A DNA stretch of 64,000 bases, taken from Vibrio hepatarius (GTDB taxonomy: Bacteria; Pseudomonadota; Gammaproteobacteria; Enterobacterales; Vibrionaceae). The stretch is from assembly GCF_001274785.1 (NCBI RefSeq), contig NZ_LHPI01000019.1:62001-126000 (forward strand), written 5' to 3'. Shown here one piece after another: positions 1 to 10,200 of the stretch. Each line of letters starts with the position of its first letter. The stretch's first letter is position 1. Below the pieces are notes generated by a model. That model ran no database searches. It was given only the letters and a program-made list of their open reading frames with translations, and was not told where the DNA came from. A program made the translations under genes and the position numbers.

Positions 1-527
1 TGCAGTGCATGAGCTCGGTAAGGGCCTTCGGCAAAGAAGGCATCGATGATGGCAAAGCCAGTCACATGATCTATCTGATACAACATGTCGTAGCGGCCGG
101 CGACCGGGAAAAACTCAAAGTGTAGCGAGAACACCATGATCATCAACAGCGCAACCCAAAACAGCGGAGCAGAATAACCGGTCATCGAGGTAAACGAGAT
201 GATGGTGTCCGTCCACTTTCCTTGCTTCATGCCTGCAACGGTGCCGAGTGGAATACCAATCAGCAAAGAGAGTACAAACGCGATAAAACAGAGTTCAAGC
301 GTGGCAGGGAAGACAACCGCCAACTCTTCCACTACTGGCATGCCGTGTTTGTCTACGCCGAAGTTAAGCTGCATAAGTTCGGTAAGGTATGTCATCCAAC
401 CGGACCAGAAGTCTTGAATCGCCCAAGGCGAATTGGGCTCTAAACGGAGAATGCTGAACCCAACCATAGTCAAAATTAACATGGTAATGATGAATAGATT
501 CAGGCGTCGAACGGTATAAAGAAACAT
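1..527 (-). CDS. sapB: Peptide ABC transporter permease SapB (C-terminus cut by window edge)
   Basis: The 175 visible codons begin MFLYTVRRLNLFIITM and give a hydrophobic first segment, then a binding-protein-dependent permease core (FIAFVLSLLIGIPLGTVAGM, with further membrane spans). This is the DppB/OppB/SapB permease class, inner membrane, for uptake of peptides by the Sap importer. The start ATG (527-525) overlaps the TAA of sapA (529-527) by one base, so the two are translationally coupled. The pairing with sapA and with pspF upstream matches the pspF-sapABCDF order known in E. coli. The rest of the gene and sapCDF lie beyond base 1. Confidence 0.88.
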   Translation of the reverse strand, partial: MFLYTVRRLNLFIITMLILTMVGFSILRLEPNSPWAIQDFWSGWMTYLTELMQLNFGVDKHGMPVVEELAVVFPATLELCFIAFVLSLLIGIPLGTVAGMKQGKWTDTIISFTSMTGYSAPLFWVALLMIMVFSLHFEFFPVAGRYDMLYQIDHVTGFAIIDAFFAEGPYRAHAL

Positions 528-2140
528 TATTTAACCCTCTCGACGTTATCAAAAGGTTGAGAGTTAAACGGACTCACTTTGAATCCTTTTAATGAATGAT
601 GCTGAGCTTGTAATTGCATGCCGTGGTTAAGTGGAATCACTGGAAACTGTTCATTGAGAATGTTTTGCGCTTGACGGTACAAGTTCAAACGGTAGCGCTT
701 CTTGTCGACTTCGAGTGCTAAGTCCAACAGGAAGTCAAAGTCTGGGTTACACCAACTCGATACGTTCAGTCCCACGCGCTTCGAATCGCATGAGAGCAAT
801 GGTCTGAAGAAGCTATCAGGGTCACCCGTGTTGGCAATCCAGCCGGTTAAGTACAAGTCGATATTGGCGCTTGAATCGGTGCGATCGTATCTATCATCGG
901 TCAAAAGATGCAGCGTGATACCTACGTCCGCTAAGTTTGCTTGAATCAGCTCGGCGGTTTTGCGTGGGCTTGGATTGTAAGCGCGTGGCTCAAGCGGAAC
1001 AGACATCGTTAGTTCCAAACCTTTGCTATAACCCGCTTCTCTCAGCAACGCGATGGCGTAGTTACGGTCATAACGGATTTGGGTGGTGTCTTTTTGATAG
1101 GCCCAAGACGAAGGCGGAAGAATCGAATAAGCTTGCGTACCTGTGCCGTAGTAAACCGAGTCGAGGATGTTTTGGCGGTTAATCGCATAGTTGAGTGCTT
1201 TGCGTACCCTGGAATCATTCATCGCAGGGTGCGACGTGTTTACCGCGACAAACGAGATATTCATCGCTGGTTTAGCGGTCAGAGTAATATCTTCACGACT
1301 TTCAATCACTGGGAGCTGGCTCGAAAGTGGCGCGCTCAACACATCACATTCTTTGCGCAGTAGCTTCGCTAACGTGCCTGTGCCTCGGTTGGAGATATCA
1401 AACACAACCTGGCTCATTTTCGTCTGACCTTTCCAGTAGTCTTTGTGTTGCTTCAAGCGGATCAGGTCATTGAACTGATACTCATACAGATAGAAAGGAC
1501 CGGTGCCGACAGGGTGCGAATCGAGCATGCCTTTATCGTCACGCAGTTCAAGTTGGGTTGCGTACTCTTTTGAGTGAATCACCGCATGGCTGGTGGCAAT
1601 ACTGGAAAGGAATGAGTTGTCAGGTCGGCTAAGGACAAACTTGACCTGATTTTTCGATACTGCAGAGACGTCAACCACAAGGTTTTGGAAATCGATCCCG
1701 TTAAACCAAGGGTAAATGCCACCACCTACGTAATGAAACGGATTGGTGGAGTCGAGGATACGGCGGAAACTGAAAACCACATCTTCTGCGTTGAGTGCTC
1801 TTGAAGGCGTAAACCACGGCGTGGTTTGAAAAGCGACGTTATCACGCAGATTAAAGGTATACACCGTGCCGGACTCATCGACTTGCCAGCTTTTTGCTAG
1901 GTTCGCGACGGGCTCATAAGTGTCTGGGTCTATGGTCAATAAAGAATCAAACAGTTGTGGGCTGAGCGTTTCAGGCGTGATGCCGCTGTCGGTGAGCTGC
2001 GGGTTAAATGTGTATGGTCCACCTTGGCCACAATAGACAAAACCATTTTGTCTGATTTTCTCGTGGTCAATGGCTTCGCCACAGCCTGTTAAAAGACCGA
2101 AGCTAAATAAACCTAGTGTTAGTTGAATGATTGCTTTCAT
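527..2140 (-). CDS. sapA: SapA-like peptide-binding lipoprotein, ABC transporter solute-binding protein
   Basis: Solute-binding protein of family 5 (DppA/OppA/SapA). The N-terminus is a lipoprotein signal, MKAIIQLTLGLFSFGLLTGC, with lipobox LTGC, so the protein is probably anchored in the periplasm rather than soluble as in E. coli SapA. Family features visible include LSPQLFDSLLTIDPDTYEPV near the N-terminus, LNAEDVVFSFRRIL, VGTGPFYLYEY and VRKALNYAINRQNIL. The open frame extends 13 codons further upstream (to 2179), but the ATG at 2140 starts the signal peptide directly and is preferred. It delivers peptides to SapBC. First gene of the operon, transcribed away from pspF. Confidence 0.88.
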   Translation of the reverse strand: MKAIIQLTLGLFSFGLLTGCGEAIDHEKIRQNGFVYCGQGGPYTFNPQLTDSGITPETLSPQLFDSLLTIDPDTYEPVANLAKSWQVDESGTVYTFNLRDNVAFQTTPWFTPSRALNAEDVVFSFRRILDSTNPFHYVGGGIYPWFNGIDFQNLVVDVSAVSKNQVKFVLSRPDNSFLSSIATSHAVIHSKEYATQLELRDDKGMLDSHPVGTGPFYLYEYQFNDLIRLKQHKDYWKGQTKMSQVVFDISNRGTGTLAKLLRKECDVLSAPLSSQLPVIESREDITLTAKPAMNISFVAVNTSHPAMNDSRVRKALNYAINRQNILDSVYYGTGTQAYSILPPSSWAYQKDTTQIRYDRNYAIALLREAGYSKGLELTMSVPLEPRAYNPSPRKTAELIQANLADVGITLHLLTDDRYDRTDSSANIDLYLTGWIANTGDPDSFFRPLLSCDSKRVGLNVSSWCNPDFDFLLDLALEVDKKRYRLNLYRQAQNILNEQFPVIPLNHGMQLQAQHHSLKGFKVSPFNSQPFDNVERVK

Positions 2141-2288
2141 AGAAAGAACGGCTGTCAGCGATGAGCACAATGAGATCAATCATTATGCCTTACTATGTTA
2201 TTAATTTACCATCATTTGTTAGATTTAACCAAAGTAAAGCTAAGGTTTTACTGCTGGTGTTTCACGCCAAATGGGTTCTGTCATCATC

Positions 2289-3281
2289 TTACTCTGGACT
2301 GGACAAGTCGTACTTTCGCACCATGCCTCTAAGTTGATGATAACTTAAGCCTAGCAGGTCGGCAGCCTTTCTTTGGTTGTATTTACTTTCCTTAAGCGCA
2401 GCGTTAAGGATGTGGCGGTCTTGATCCTCTTGCCACTGCTTGTAATCCAATGGAAACGTTAATTGCGAAATCGTCGCTTCTTCGGCCAGTTGCTCTAGCT
2501 CTTCACTTTGTTGCCACTCGGCCATAAACGGGTCAAAAATCAGATGCTCGATGGGGAACTCTTGCTGTCCGTGTTGGTAGATCGCCCGTTCAATCACATT
2601 CTTGAGTTCACGAACGTTACCCGGCCATCGGTAGTCTAATAATGCTTGTTCAGCTTGATGACTAAAGCCAACGAAATACTCAAAGCCAAGTTCACGACAC
2701 ATTTTCATTGCGTAGTACTCGGCAAGCAGCAAGATGTCTTCCTGACGTTCGCGGAGTGGAGGAAGATGCACCACGTCAAAGGCTAATCGGTCGAGTAGGT
2801 CGGGGCGGAAACTACCATTAGCGGCCATTTCCGGAAGGTTTGCGTTAGTCGCGCAAATCAATCTTACGTTTGCGTTCAATAGTTGATGACCACCGACGCG
2901 TTCGTATTGGCCGTACTCAATGACGCGCAGCAGCTTTTCTTGTACCAGCAGAGGCGCCGTGGCTAGTTCGTCAAGGAACAAAGTACCGTTTTCAGCGCGT
3001 TCGAAACGACCTTTATGGCGGCCTTTAGAACCGGTAAAAGAGCCTTGCTCATGACCAAACAATTCTGAGTCGATCAAACCTTCGCTTAGGGTTGAGCAGT
3101 TGAGTGACACTAAAGGCTGGTCCCAGCGCTTTGACAGATAATGCAAGCGTTGGGCAATGAGCTCTTTACCTGTGCCTCGTTCACCAATGATGAGAATCGG
3201 GCGCTCTATCGCTGCAAGTTTCGATACTTTATCCAGTACAGACAGAAAAGCAGGGGATTCGCCGATAAGATTCTGTTGCAT
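2289..3281 (-). CDS. pspF: PspF, sigma-54 enhancer-binding activator of the phage-shock operon
   Basis: A 330-residue AAA+ activator lacking a receiver domain, as PspF does; it is held in check by PspA rather than by phosphorylation. Walker A GERGTGKE is at about residues 33-40, Walker B TLFLDELATAP follows, and a Fis-type helix-turn-helix closes the protein (NQRKAADLLGLSYHQLRGMV). The sigma-54 contact loop reads GSFTGS (residues 80-85) instead of the usual GAFTGA. The ATG at 3281 is chosen because GGAGT lies six bases upstream; a GTG at 3287 would leave no room for it. Divergent from pspA. Confidence 0.95.
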   Translation of the reverse strand: MQQNLIGESPAFLSVLDKVSKLAAIERPILIIGERGTGKELIAQRLHYLSKRWDQPLVSLNCSTLSEGLIDSELFGHEQGSFTGSKGRHKGRFERAENGTLFLDELATAPLLVQEKLLRVIEYGQYERVGGHQLLNANVRLICATNANLPEMAANGSFRPDLLDRLAFDVVHLPPLRERQEDILLLAEYYAMKMCRELGFEYFVGFSHQAEQALLDYRWPGNVRELKNVIERAIYQHGQQEFPIEHLIFDPFMAEWQQSEELEQLAEEATISQLTFPLDYKQWQEDQDRHILNAALKESKYNQRKAADLLGLSYHQLRGMVRKYDLSSPE

Positions 3282-3391
3282 GTGCACACTCCATTGGTGA
3301 AATTTACCTATAGTTGGTTAAATTCATCATACACAGATAAGTGCAAGAGTTGTAGTTTATTTAAGTTATTGATTTTTAGTGGTTTAAAAGT

Positions 3392-3407
3392 TGGCATGCA
3401 TCTTGGA
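3392..3407 (+). promoter_or_regulatory. Sigma-54 promoter of pspA
   Basis: TGGCATGCATCTTGGA matches the -24/-12 pattern TGGCAC-N5-TTGC, with GG at -24 and correct spacing; the -12 element is TTGG rather than TTGC. It sits about 75 bases before pspA and in the pspF/pspA divergent region, where PspF with sigma-54 is known to act. PspF enhancer sites should lie at 3288-3390; I cannot delimit them. Confidence 0.75.
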
Positions 3408-3481
3408 ATACTTTAGGAAACGCAAGAACTGGCTGACATCGAACCACGCTGTCGCTGAAATTATAGATAAGGAGCTGTGCT

Positions 3482-4150
3482 ATGGGTATTTTTTCTCGAT
3501 TCGCGGATATTGTTAATTCAAACATCAGTGCACTACTTGATAAAGCGGAAGACCCTGAAAAGATGATTCGCCTGATCATTCAGGAAATGGAAGATACGCT
3601 GGTTGAAGTACGTACGAATTCTGCAAAAGCGATTGCTGATAAGAAAGAGTTGGCACGTAAAGTCGAAGCTTTAGAAGATCAAATTGAAGATTGGCAAAAT
3701 AAAGCAACGTTGGCGCTAACCAAACAGCGTGAAGATTTGGCTCGCTCGGCACTGATTGAAAAGCAAAAGCTGCAAGACGTGCTTAAAGGTTTACACACAG
3801 AGCAAACTCTCGTTGAAGAAACGATTGACAAGTTGACCGGGGAAATCGGCAAATTAGAAAGCAAGATCACTGAAACTCGTGCTAAACAACAAGCGCTGGC
3901 GATTCGCTCTCAAGCGGCATCTAACCGCCGTGACGTGCAAAAGCATTTACACACCGCACGTACGTCTGAAGCGATGGCGAAGTTTGAGCAATACTCACGT
4001 AAGGTTGACGAGCTAGAAGCCGAAGCGGATGTGTATGCGAAGTCAGGTAACTCTAAGTCTCTTGAGCAAGAGTTTGCTGAGCTTCAGGCTCAAGATGAAA
4101 TTGAGCAAGAACTCGCAAAACTCAAACAGCAAATGGAAGATAAAAAGTAA
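3482..4150 (+). CDS. pspA: PspA, phage-shock membrane-stress effector
   Basis: Exactly 222 residues, the length of E. coli PspA. Starts MGIFSRFADIVNSNISALLDKAEDPEKM, the amphipathic N-terminal helix typical of the family, followed by almost uninterrupted coiled coil. PspA binds stressed inner membrane as large oligomers, and in resting cells it inhibits PspF. A good ribosome site (AAGGAG, about 3470) precedes the ATG. It is separated from pspB by 184 bases that contain a hairpin. Confidence 0.96.
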   Translation: MGIFSRFADIVNSNISALLDKAEDPEKMIRLIIQEMEDTLVEVRTNSAKAIADKKELARKVEALEDQIEDWQNKATLALTKQREDLARSALIEKQKLQDVLKGLHTEQTLVEETIDKLTGEIGKLESKITETRAKQQALAIRSQAASNRRDVQKHLHTARTSEAMAKFEQYSRKVDELEAEADVYAKSGNSKSLEQEFAELQAQDEIEQELAKLKQQMEDKK

Positions 4151-4170
4151 GTTTTTTATCGAGTTAACCA

Positions 4171-4206
4171 GATAGCTTCGTTGTGATGTCTCATTTCGAA
4201 GCTATC
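4171..4206 (+). other. Hairpin between pspA and pspB
   Basis: GATAGCTTCG at 4171-4180 pairs perfectly with CGAAGCTATC at 4197-4206 across a 16-base loop. No run of T follows, so it is not a standard terminator. It could stabilise the pspA message or reduce read-through into pspBC. Confidence 0.55.
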
Positions 4207-4334
4207 GATACCTGTTTGTGCCAGTTGACCATGGGCGTATGATATTGTCCCAAGGTAAAGTTGGGATTCTCTAGATATTATTTGTTCATTGTCGAGTCAG
4301 GTGATCTGATACGACGATGTAGTAGGAGTTACTT

Positions 4335-4568
4335 ATGTCTTCATTTTTTATTGCTGGACCGCTGATCGTCTTTCTCATCTTTGTCGCGCCACTTTGGCTG
4401 ATTCTTCACTACAGAAGTAAAAAGAAAGCGGCGAGTGGTTTGTCTGAAGATGATCTAACTCGTTTACAGACGTTGTCTGAAAAAGCGGAAAAGATGCAGC
4501 AACGTATTGATACGCTAGAGCGTATTCTAGACAGCGAATCACCACAATGGAGAGGTCGATATGAATAA
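4335..4568 (+). CDS. pspB: PspB, envelope stress sensor partner
   Basis: A 77-residue protein with one N-terminal membrane span (FFIAGPLIVFLIFVAPLWLILHY) and a cytoplasmic helical tail rich in charged residues, as in E. coli PspB. With PspC it senses membrane stress and draws PspA away from PspF. Ribosome site AGGAG is just upstream of the ATG. The 3' end overlaps pspC by eight bases. Confidence 0.93.
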   Translation: MSSFFIAGPLIVFLIFVAPLWLILHYRSKKKAASGLSEDDLTRLQTLSEKAEKMQQRIDTLERILDSESPQWRGRYE

Positions 4569-4950
4569 TAAAGAGCTCTATCGTGATACCGCCAACGGCA
4601 AAATATCTGGTGTTTGTGCTGGCTTAGCGAACTATTTAGGCGCAGAAGTTTGGTTGATTCGTATTCTGGTCATTTCTGCCGCTTTGCTCGGTGGTAGCTT
4701 TTTGGTTTTGCTTGCGTATGTCGCGATGACCTTGATGTTAGAAAAGCAACCTGAAAACTATGTTGAAGCAATTAAAAACCAACAAGAACATAAGCTTAAG
4801 AGTAAACCGTGGCAGCAAGGACAGTCACCAGTGGCGTTGTTGGATACGTTGGAAAAAGACTTCGATAAGCTAGAAAACAAGTTACGCTCGATGGAAGCGT
4901 ATGTTACATCGGATACATTTAAAGTTAACCGGGAGTTTAATAAATTGTAA
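4561..4950 (+). CDS. pspC: PspC, envelope stress sensor
   Basis: 129 residues with the PspC domain motif GKISGVCAGLANYLG near the N-terminus, a membrane segment (IRILVISAALLGGSFLVLLAYVAMTLML) and a C-terminal tail predicted to be helical. Translation is coupled to pspB through an eight-base overlap. Together they relay secretin or proton-motive-force stress to PspA. Confidence 0.94.
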   Translation: MNNKELYRDTANGKISGVCAGLANYLGAEVWLIRILVISAALLGGSFLVLLAYVAMTLMLEKQPENYVEAIKNQQEHKLKSKPWQQGQSPVALLDTLEKDFDKLENKLRSMEAYVTSDTFKVNREFNKL

Positions 4951-4977
4951 CCTTTGTGCAAAGGTTACATGCTTTTT
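4947..4977 (+). terminator. Terminator after pspC
   Basis: GTAACCTTT / AAAGGTTAC stem (4947-4955 with 4960-4968) with a four-base loop, followed three bases later by a run of six T. The stem begins within the pspC stop region. Confidence 0.7.
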
Positions 4978-5082
4978 TCAGCAAATTATTAATTTTAAAA
5001 CGATTTTCCGTTTTCCCTATTGGCAGTAGTGTCATCAATCATCTATTCTAGTCCTATCGGTTAACAACGTAGATGATTAACT

Positions 5083-6114
5083 ATGCGAAAATCTGTTTTG
5101 CTCCTTGCAATCACCGCTTCTTTAAGTGGGTGTGGTAAGGAGCTTCCTCCTGTTCCCGAGCCTGATTCTAGGCCAGCAAAACTATTCACTATCTCTGTTG
5201 GTAATTCTTCTTTTGAGCGACAGTTTCCCGCAACTACAGAGGCTGGTGATAAAGCCGTTCTCGCGTTCCGTGTTCCAGGAATGCTGCAATCTATTGATGT
5301 CGTCGCAGGTCAACCTGTTAAAAAAGGTGATGTGTTAGCGACACTAAATCCAGACGAATACACTCTTCTTGCAGACCGTGCCAACGCGGAGTTTAAGCTC
5401 GCGGATGTTCAGTTTCAGCGCTACAAAAAGCTGAGAGAAGATAAAGTGGTGTCTGAGCAGGATTTTGACCAAGCGAAAGCCAACCGCAACGCAGCAAAGG
5501 CAAGCCTTGAGCAAGCTCAAGCAAATTTGCGCTACGCGACACTTGTGGCACCTTACGATGGCACCGTTTCACTGATTCCGGCAGAAAATCATGAATATGT
5601 CGCAGCCAAGCAAGGTGTGCTGAATATTCAAACGAATCAGTTGATCAAAGTGACTTTCCAATTGCCAGACTACTTACTTAACCGCTTTTCCAACGGTGAG
5701 AACGTCAGTGCAGCCATGACCTTTGACGCGTTTCCTGATATTGCCTATCCGCTGACATTCCAAGAAATTGATACAGAATCGGACTCTAAAACGGGTTCAT
5801 ATAAAGTCACCATGAGCATGGAAAGACCTGAGAATGTGGGTATTTTGCCGGGTATGGCCGGTTCTGTTCGGGCGGTTGTTGAATCGATGAGTGATACGCC
5901 GATTCCGCATTCAGCTCTGTTTGAACAAAACGGTGAGACGTTTGTTTGGCGCGTTGGCCAAGACGGAATCGTCGAGCAAGTGGGCGTCGTGCTGAATGAA
6001 AAACGCCAAGTGAAGAGCGGCCTAAATGATGGTGATCGTGTCATTATCTCCGGTGTGGGTGATATAGAGGCGGGCATCAAGGTTCGCGAGTGGATCAAAG
6101 AGCGAGGATTGTAA
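5083..6114 (+). CDS. RND efflux periplasmic adaptor lipoprotein (first of two)
   Basis: Membrane-fusion protein of the AcrA/HlyD type. Lipoprotein signal MRKSVLLLAITASLSGC puts the acylated Cys at residue 17. The biotinyl-lipoyl half-motifs are visible as RVPGMLQSIDVVAGQPVKKGDVLATL and YATLVAPYDGTVSLI, separated by a coiled-coil hairpin (residues about 95-150). One base separates it from the second adaptor. Gene content and position directly after psp suggest the V. cholerae VexIJK system (two adaptors plus one pump); that assignment is from memory of gene order. Confidence 0.87.
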   Translation: MRKSVLLLAITASLSGCGKELPPVPEPDSRPAKLFTISVGNSSFERQFPATTEAGDKAVLAFRVPGMLQSIDVVAGQPVKKGDVLATLNPDEYTLLADRANAEFKLADVQFQRYKKLREDKVVSEQDFDQAKANRNAAKASLEQAQANLRYATLVAPYDGTVSLIPAENHEYVAAKQGVLNIQTNQLIKVTFQLPDYLLNRFSNGENVSAAMTFDAFPDIAYPLTFQEIDTESDSKTGSYKVTMSMERPENVGILPGMAGSVRAVVESMSDTPIPHSALFEQNGETFVWRVGQDGIVEQVGVVLNEKRQVKSGLNDGDRVIISGVGDIEAGIKVREWIKERGL

Positions 6115-6115
6115 G

Positions 6116-7204
6116 ATGAATAAGTGGATAAGTGTTTTCGCCCTTTCATCGGCGGCAATCTTAGCTGGCTGCGGCGGAGAGCCTCAACATACCGATTTCG
6201 GTTTACCTAAAGTCAAAGTGCTGGAGATTGGTTCTCAGTCGCAAAACGAAGCAAAACTGTACTTTCCCGCGGTTGCGAATGCGGCAGAACGTTCACACTT
6301 GAGTTTTCGCGTGGCAGGTGAAATAAGTAAGTTGTATGTCAAAGAAGGCGACAAACTGAAGAAAGGCGACGTGATTGCGGAGTTGGACCCAACTGACTAC
6401 AAACTAGATGTCGACAATGCCAGCGCACGCTACAGCGTGGTGAATAGCCAGTTCCGTCGCTCTAAGCCGCTAGTGGATAAAGGCTTACTTGCCAAGTCGC
6501 AGTTTGATGAAATTGCAGCAAACAGACAGATAGCTTTTGCCGAGCTTCAACTAGCGAAACTAAGGCTCTCTTTCACCAAACTGACCGCGCCTGTTGATGG
6601 TGTCATCTCTCGTGTCAGCGTTGACCAGTTTGAGAATATTCAAGTCGGACAAAACATCGTCAATATCCACAGTTTGGATAGCGTGGAGATTTTAATTCAG
6701 TTACCAGATCGTTTGTACATCAATCAACCAACTCAAGAAACACTCGCGGAAGTCGACGCGCTAGTAAAAGTGCCGAGTGGGAATGAATACCACGCGGCTA
6801 TCAAAGAGTTTACCACTGAACCTGATCCTGCTACTGGAACATTTACCGTGACATTGTCACTTCCTATGCCGGAAGATGAATACATTCTCGATGGCATGGC
6901 GGTGGAAGTGACCTCCAAAGGTGAAGACGTTGGTTTGGATCTAAACCTTGGCGTTCAGATCCCGATTGAAGCGGTGTTTAACCAAGATGGCGATGATATC
7001 GAACGCGATAACAAATATGTTTGGCTACTGAACCAAGACGGGACGGTATCTAAACAACAAGTCGTGCTGGGTAAAGCAAGTAAAGAGGCGGTTCAGGTGC
7101 TGAGCGGATTAAGTGAAAATCAAACCATTATTGTCTCCGGTATTGCGCGACTGCGCGAAGGTATGCAAGTAGAGATCGTGGAACAGGAGGCAGGTAATGA
7201 GTGA
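6116..7204 (+). CDS. RND efflux periplasmic adaptor lipoprotein (second of two)
   Basis: A second, clearly diverged adaptor. Signal MNKWISVFALSSAAILAGC with lipidated Cys19; lipoyl halves FRVAGEISKLYVKEGDKLKKGDVIAEL and LSFTKLTAPVDGVISRV; beta-barrel and membrane-proximal domains follow. It overlaps the pump gene by eight bases. Two different adaptors for one pump suggest a heteromeric adaptor ring, as in other tripartite pumps encoded with paired adaptors. No outer-membrane channel gene is present, so a TolC-type protein from elsewhere is probably used. Confidence 0.87.
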   Translation: MNKWISVFALSSAAILAGCGGEPQHTDFGLPKVKVLEIGSQSQNEAKLYFPAVANAAERSHLSFRVAGEISKLYVKEGDKLKKGDVIAELDPTDYKLDVDNASARYSVVNSQFRRSKPLVDKGLLAKSQFDEIAANRQIAFAELQLAKLRLSFTKLTAPVDGVISRVSVDQFENIQVGQNIVNIHSLDSVEILIQLPDRLYINQPTQETLAEVDALVKVPSGNEYHAAIKEFTTEPDPATGTFTVTLSLPMPEDEYILDGMAVEVTSKGEDVGLDLNLGVQIPIEAVFNQDGDDIERDNKYVWLLNQDGTVSKQQVVLGKASKEAVQVLSGLSENQTIIVSGIARLREGMQVEIVEQEAGNE

Positions 7205-10200
7205 GCAAAAAAACAACGTGCCTCAAAGCGATGATGACGTAACAGGCATTGCGGCGTATTTCATCCGCAACCGTGTTATTAGCTGGATGATCTCGCTGAT
7301 CTTCTTAATCGGCGGTACTGCGGCGTTCTTTGGTTTAGGGCAACTTGAAGACCCAGCTTTTACCATCAAAGATGCGATGGTTGTGACTTCTTACCCGGGA
7401 GCTACACCACAGCAAGTGGAAGAAGAGGTAACGTATCCACTTGAAAAAGCAATCCAACAGCTGACTTATGTCGATGAGGTTAATTCGATTTCGAGTCGCG
7501 GCCTTTCACAGATCACCGTAACGATGAAAAACAACTACGGTCCTGATGATCTTCCTCAGATCTGGGATGAGTTGCGCCGCAAAGTGAATGACGTAAAAAA
7601 CCAGCTTCCACCAGGTGTTAATGAACCGCAAGTCATTGATGATTTTGGTGATGTTTACGGTATCTTGCTAGCGGTGACGGGCGATGGGTACAGCTACAAA
7701 GAACTGCTCGATTATGTCGACTATTTGCGTCGTGAACTTGAACTAATCGATGGCGTGAGCAAAGTATCGGTATCGGGTCAGCAACAAGAACAGGTATTTA
7801 TCGAAGTCTCGATGAAGCGCTTGAGTAGCTTGGGCTTGTCGCCAAATACCGTGTTTAACCTGCTTTCGACGCAAAACCTAGTGTCTGACGCAGGGGCGAT
7901 ACGTATCGGTAATGAGTACATTCGTATCCATCCAACTGGCGAGTTCCAAAACGTAGACCAACTAGGTGATTTGATTATCACCGAGAGTGGTGCTCAAGGG
8001 CTTATTTACCTGCGAGACGTTGCGGAGATTAAGCGCGGCTATGTCGAAGTTCCAACTAATATCATCACATTTAACGGCAAAATGGCGTTGAACCTCGGTG
8101 TCTCGTTTGCCCAAGGTGTGAACGTGGTGGAAGTGGGTGAGCGCTTTGACCGTCGTCTGGCGGAGTTGAAATATCAACAACCTGTTGGTGTCGATATCTC
8201 TGAAATCTACAGCCAGCCAAAAGAAGTCGATAAGTCTGTAAGCGGATTTGTGGTCAGTCTTGGTCAAGCGGTAGCGATCGTAATCATCGTGCTGCTGTTC
8301 TTTATGGGGCTTCGTTCCGGCCTACTGATCGGGCTGATTCTCCTGCTAACCGTCTTAGGTACCTTCATCTTTATGAAGTACTTTGCCATCGATCTACAGC
8401 GAATTTCGCTTGGTGCCTTGGTCATCGCTTTGGGTATGCTGGTGGATAACGCCATCGTGGTGGTCGAAGGGATATTGATCGGTACGCAAAAAGGGCGAAC
8501 GAGACTGCAAGCCGCGACGGATATTGTTACGCAAACCAAATGGCCATTGCTTGGCGCGACAGTGATTGCGGTAACGGCCTTTGCACCGATCGGTCTGTCC
8601 GAAGACTCGACGGGTGAATACTGTGGTACCTTGTTTACCGTGTTACTTATTTCACTCATGTTGAGTTGGTTTACCGCGATTTCGTTGACGCCATTCTTTG
8701 CCGATATTTTCTTTAAAGGGCAAAAACTTTCCGAAGAAGGTGAAGATAGCGACCCATACAACGGCATGATCTTTGTGGTCTACAAAGGTTTCCTCGAGTT
8801 TTGTATGAAGCGTGCTTGGCTAACAGTGATTGTGCTGATTCTAGGCTTGGTCGCGAGCATCTACGGCTTTACCTTCGTTAAGCAGTCGTTCTTCCCGTCA
8901 TCGACAACGCCGATGTTCCAAACCGATATCTGGCTACCGGAAGGGACAGATATTCGCGCAACCAATACTAAGCTCAAAGCGTTAGAAACTTGGTTGGCGG
9001 AGCAAGATGGTGTCGCCCATGTGACTACGACAGCTGGTAAAGGTTTGCAACGCTTTATGCTGACCTACGCGCCAGAGAAGAGCTACGCGGCTTATGGTGA
9101 AATCACAACACGTGTTGAAAACTATGAGCAGCTACACGACTTGATGACAAATTTCAGAGCGTATCTGGAAGCTAACTTCCCTGAAATCAACTACAAGCTG
9201 AAGCAGATTGAATTGGGCCCTGGTGGTGGTGCGAAGATTGAAGCGCGTATTATCGGTTCAGATCCAACGGTTCTGCGTAGCATTGCTAAGCAAGTTGAAG
9301 ACATCATGTACGCGAATCCAGGGGCGACCAATATTCGTCACGACTGGCGCGAGCGTACTAAAGTGCTTGAACCGCAATTTAACGAAAGTCAGGCGCGTCG
9401 TTACGGTATTACTAAGTCAGATGTGGATGACTTCCTAGCGATGTCGTTCTCAGGCAAAGCCATCGGTGTCTACCGAGACGGTACTACCTTGATGCCAATT
9501 GTGGCACGTTTACCAGAAAACGAGCGCGTTGATATCCGTAACATTGAAGGTATGAAGATCTGGAGTCCTGCATTGAGCGAATACATTCCGCTACAACAAG
9601 TGACAATGGGTTACGACCTGCGTTGGGAAGATCCGATCATCGTGCGTAAGAACCGTAAACGTATGCTAACGGTAATGGCTGACCCAGACATTCTTGGTGA
9701 GCAAACTGCCGCGACGCTGCAGAAGAGCCTCCAGCCTCAAATCGAGGCGATTGAGCTGCCGCCGGGTTACTCGTTAGAGTGGGGCGGTGAGTATGAGTCG
9801 TCAGGTGATGCGCAAGCGTCTCTGTTTACGACCATGCCGATGGGCTACCTGTTCATGTTCTTAGTCACTGTGTTCCTGTTTAACTCAGTGAAAGAGCCAT
9901 TGATTGTTTGGTTGACGGTGCCGTTGGCGATCATGGGGGTGACGACAGGTTTGTTGGCTCTAAATACCCCATTTGGCTTTATGGCGCTACTTGGTTTCTT
10001 GAGTCTATCGGGTATGTTGCTTAAGAATGGTATCGTACTGCTGGATCAAATTGAGATTGAAATGCAGTCAGGTAAAGACCCTTACATCGCGGTGGTAGAT
10101 GCGGCGCTAAGTCGTGTTCGTCCGGTATGTATGGCGGCGATTACCACTATTTTGGGTATGATCCCACTGCTACCGGATATCTTCTTTAAACCGATGGCGG

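Noticed and set aside
8264..8767. 167-codon minus-strand frame within the RND pump gene
   Set aside because: Shadow of a strongly supported plus-strand gene; low-complexity Ser/Ile-rich product.
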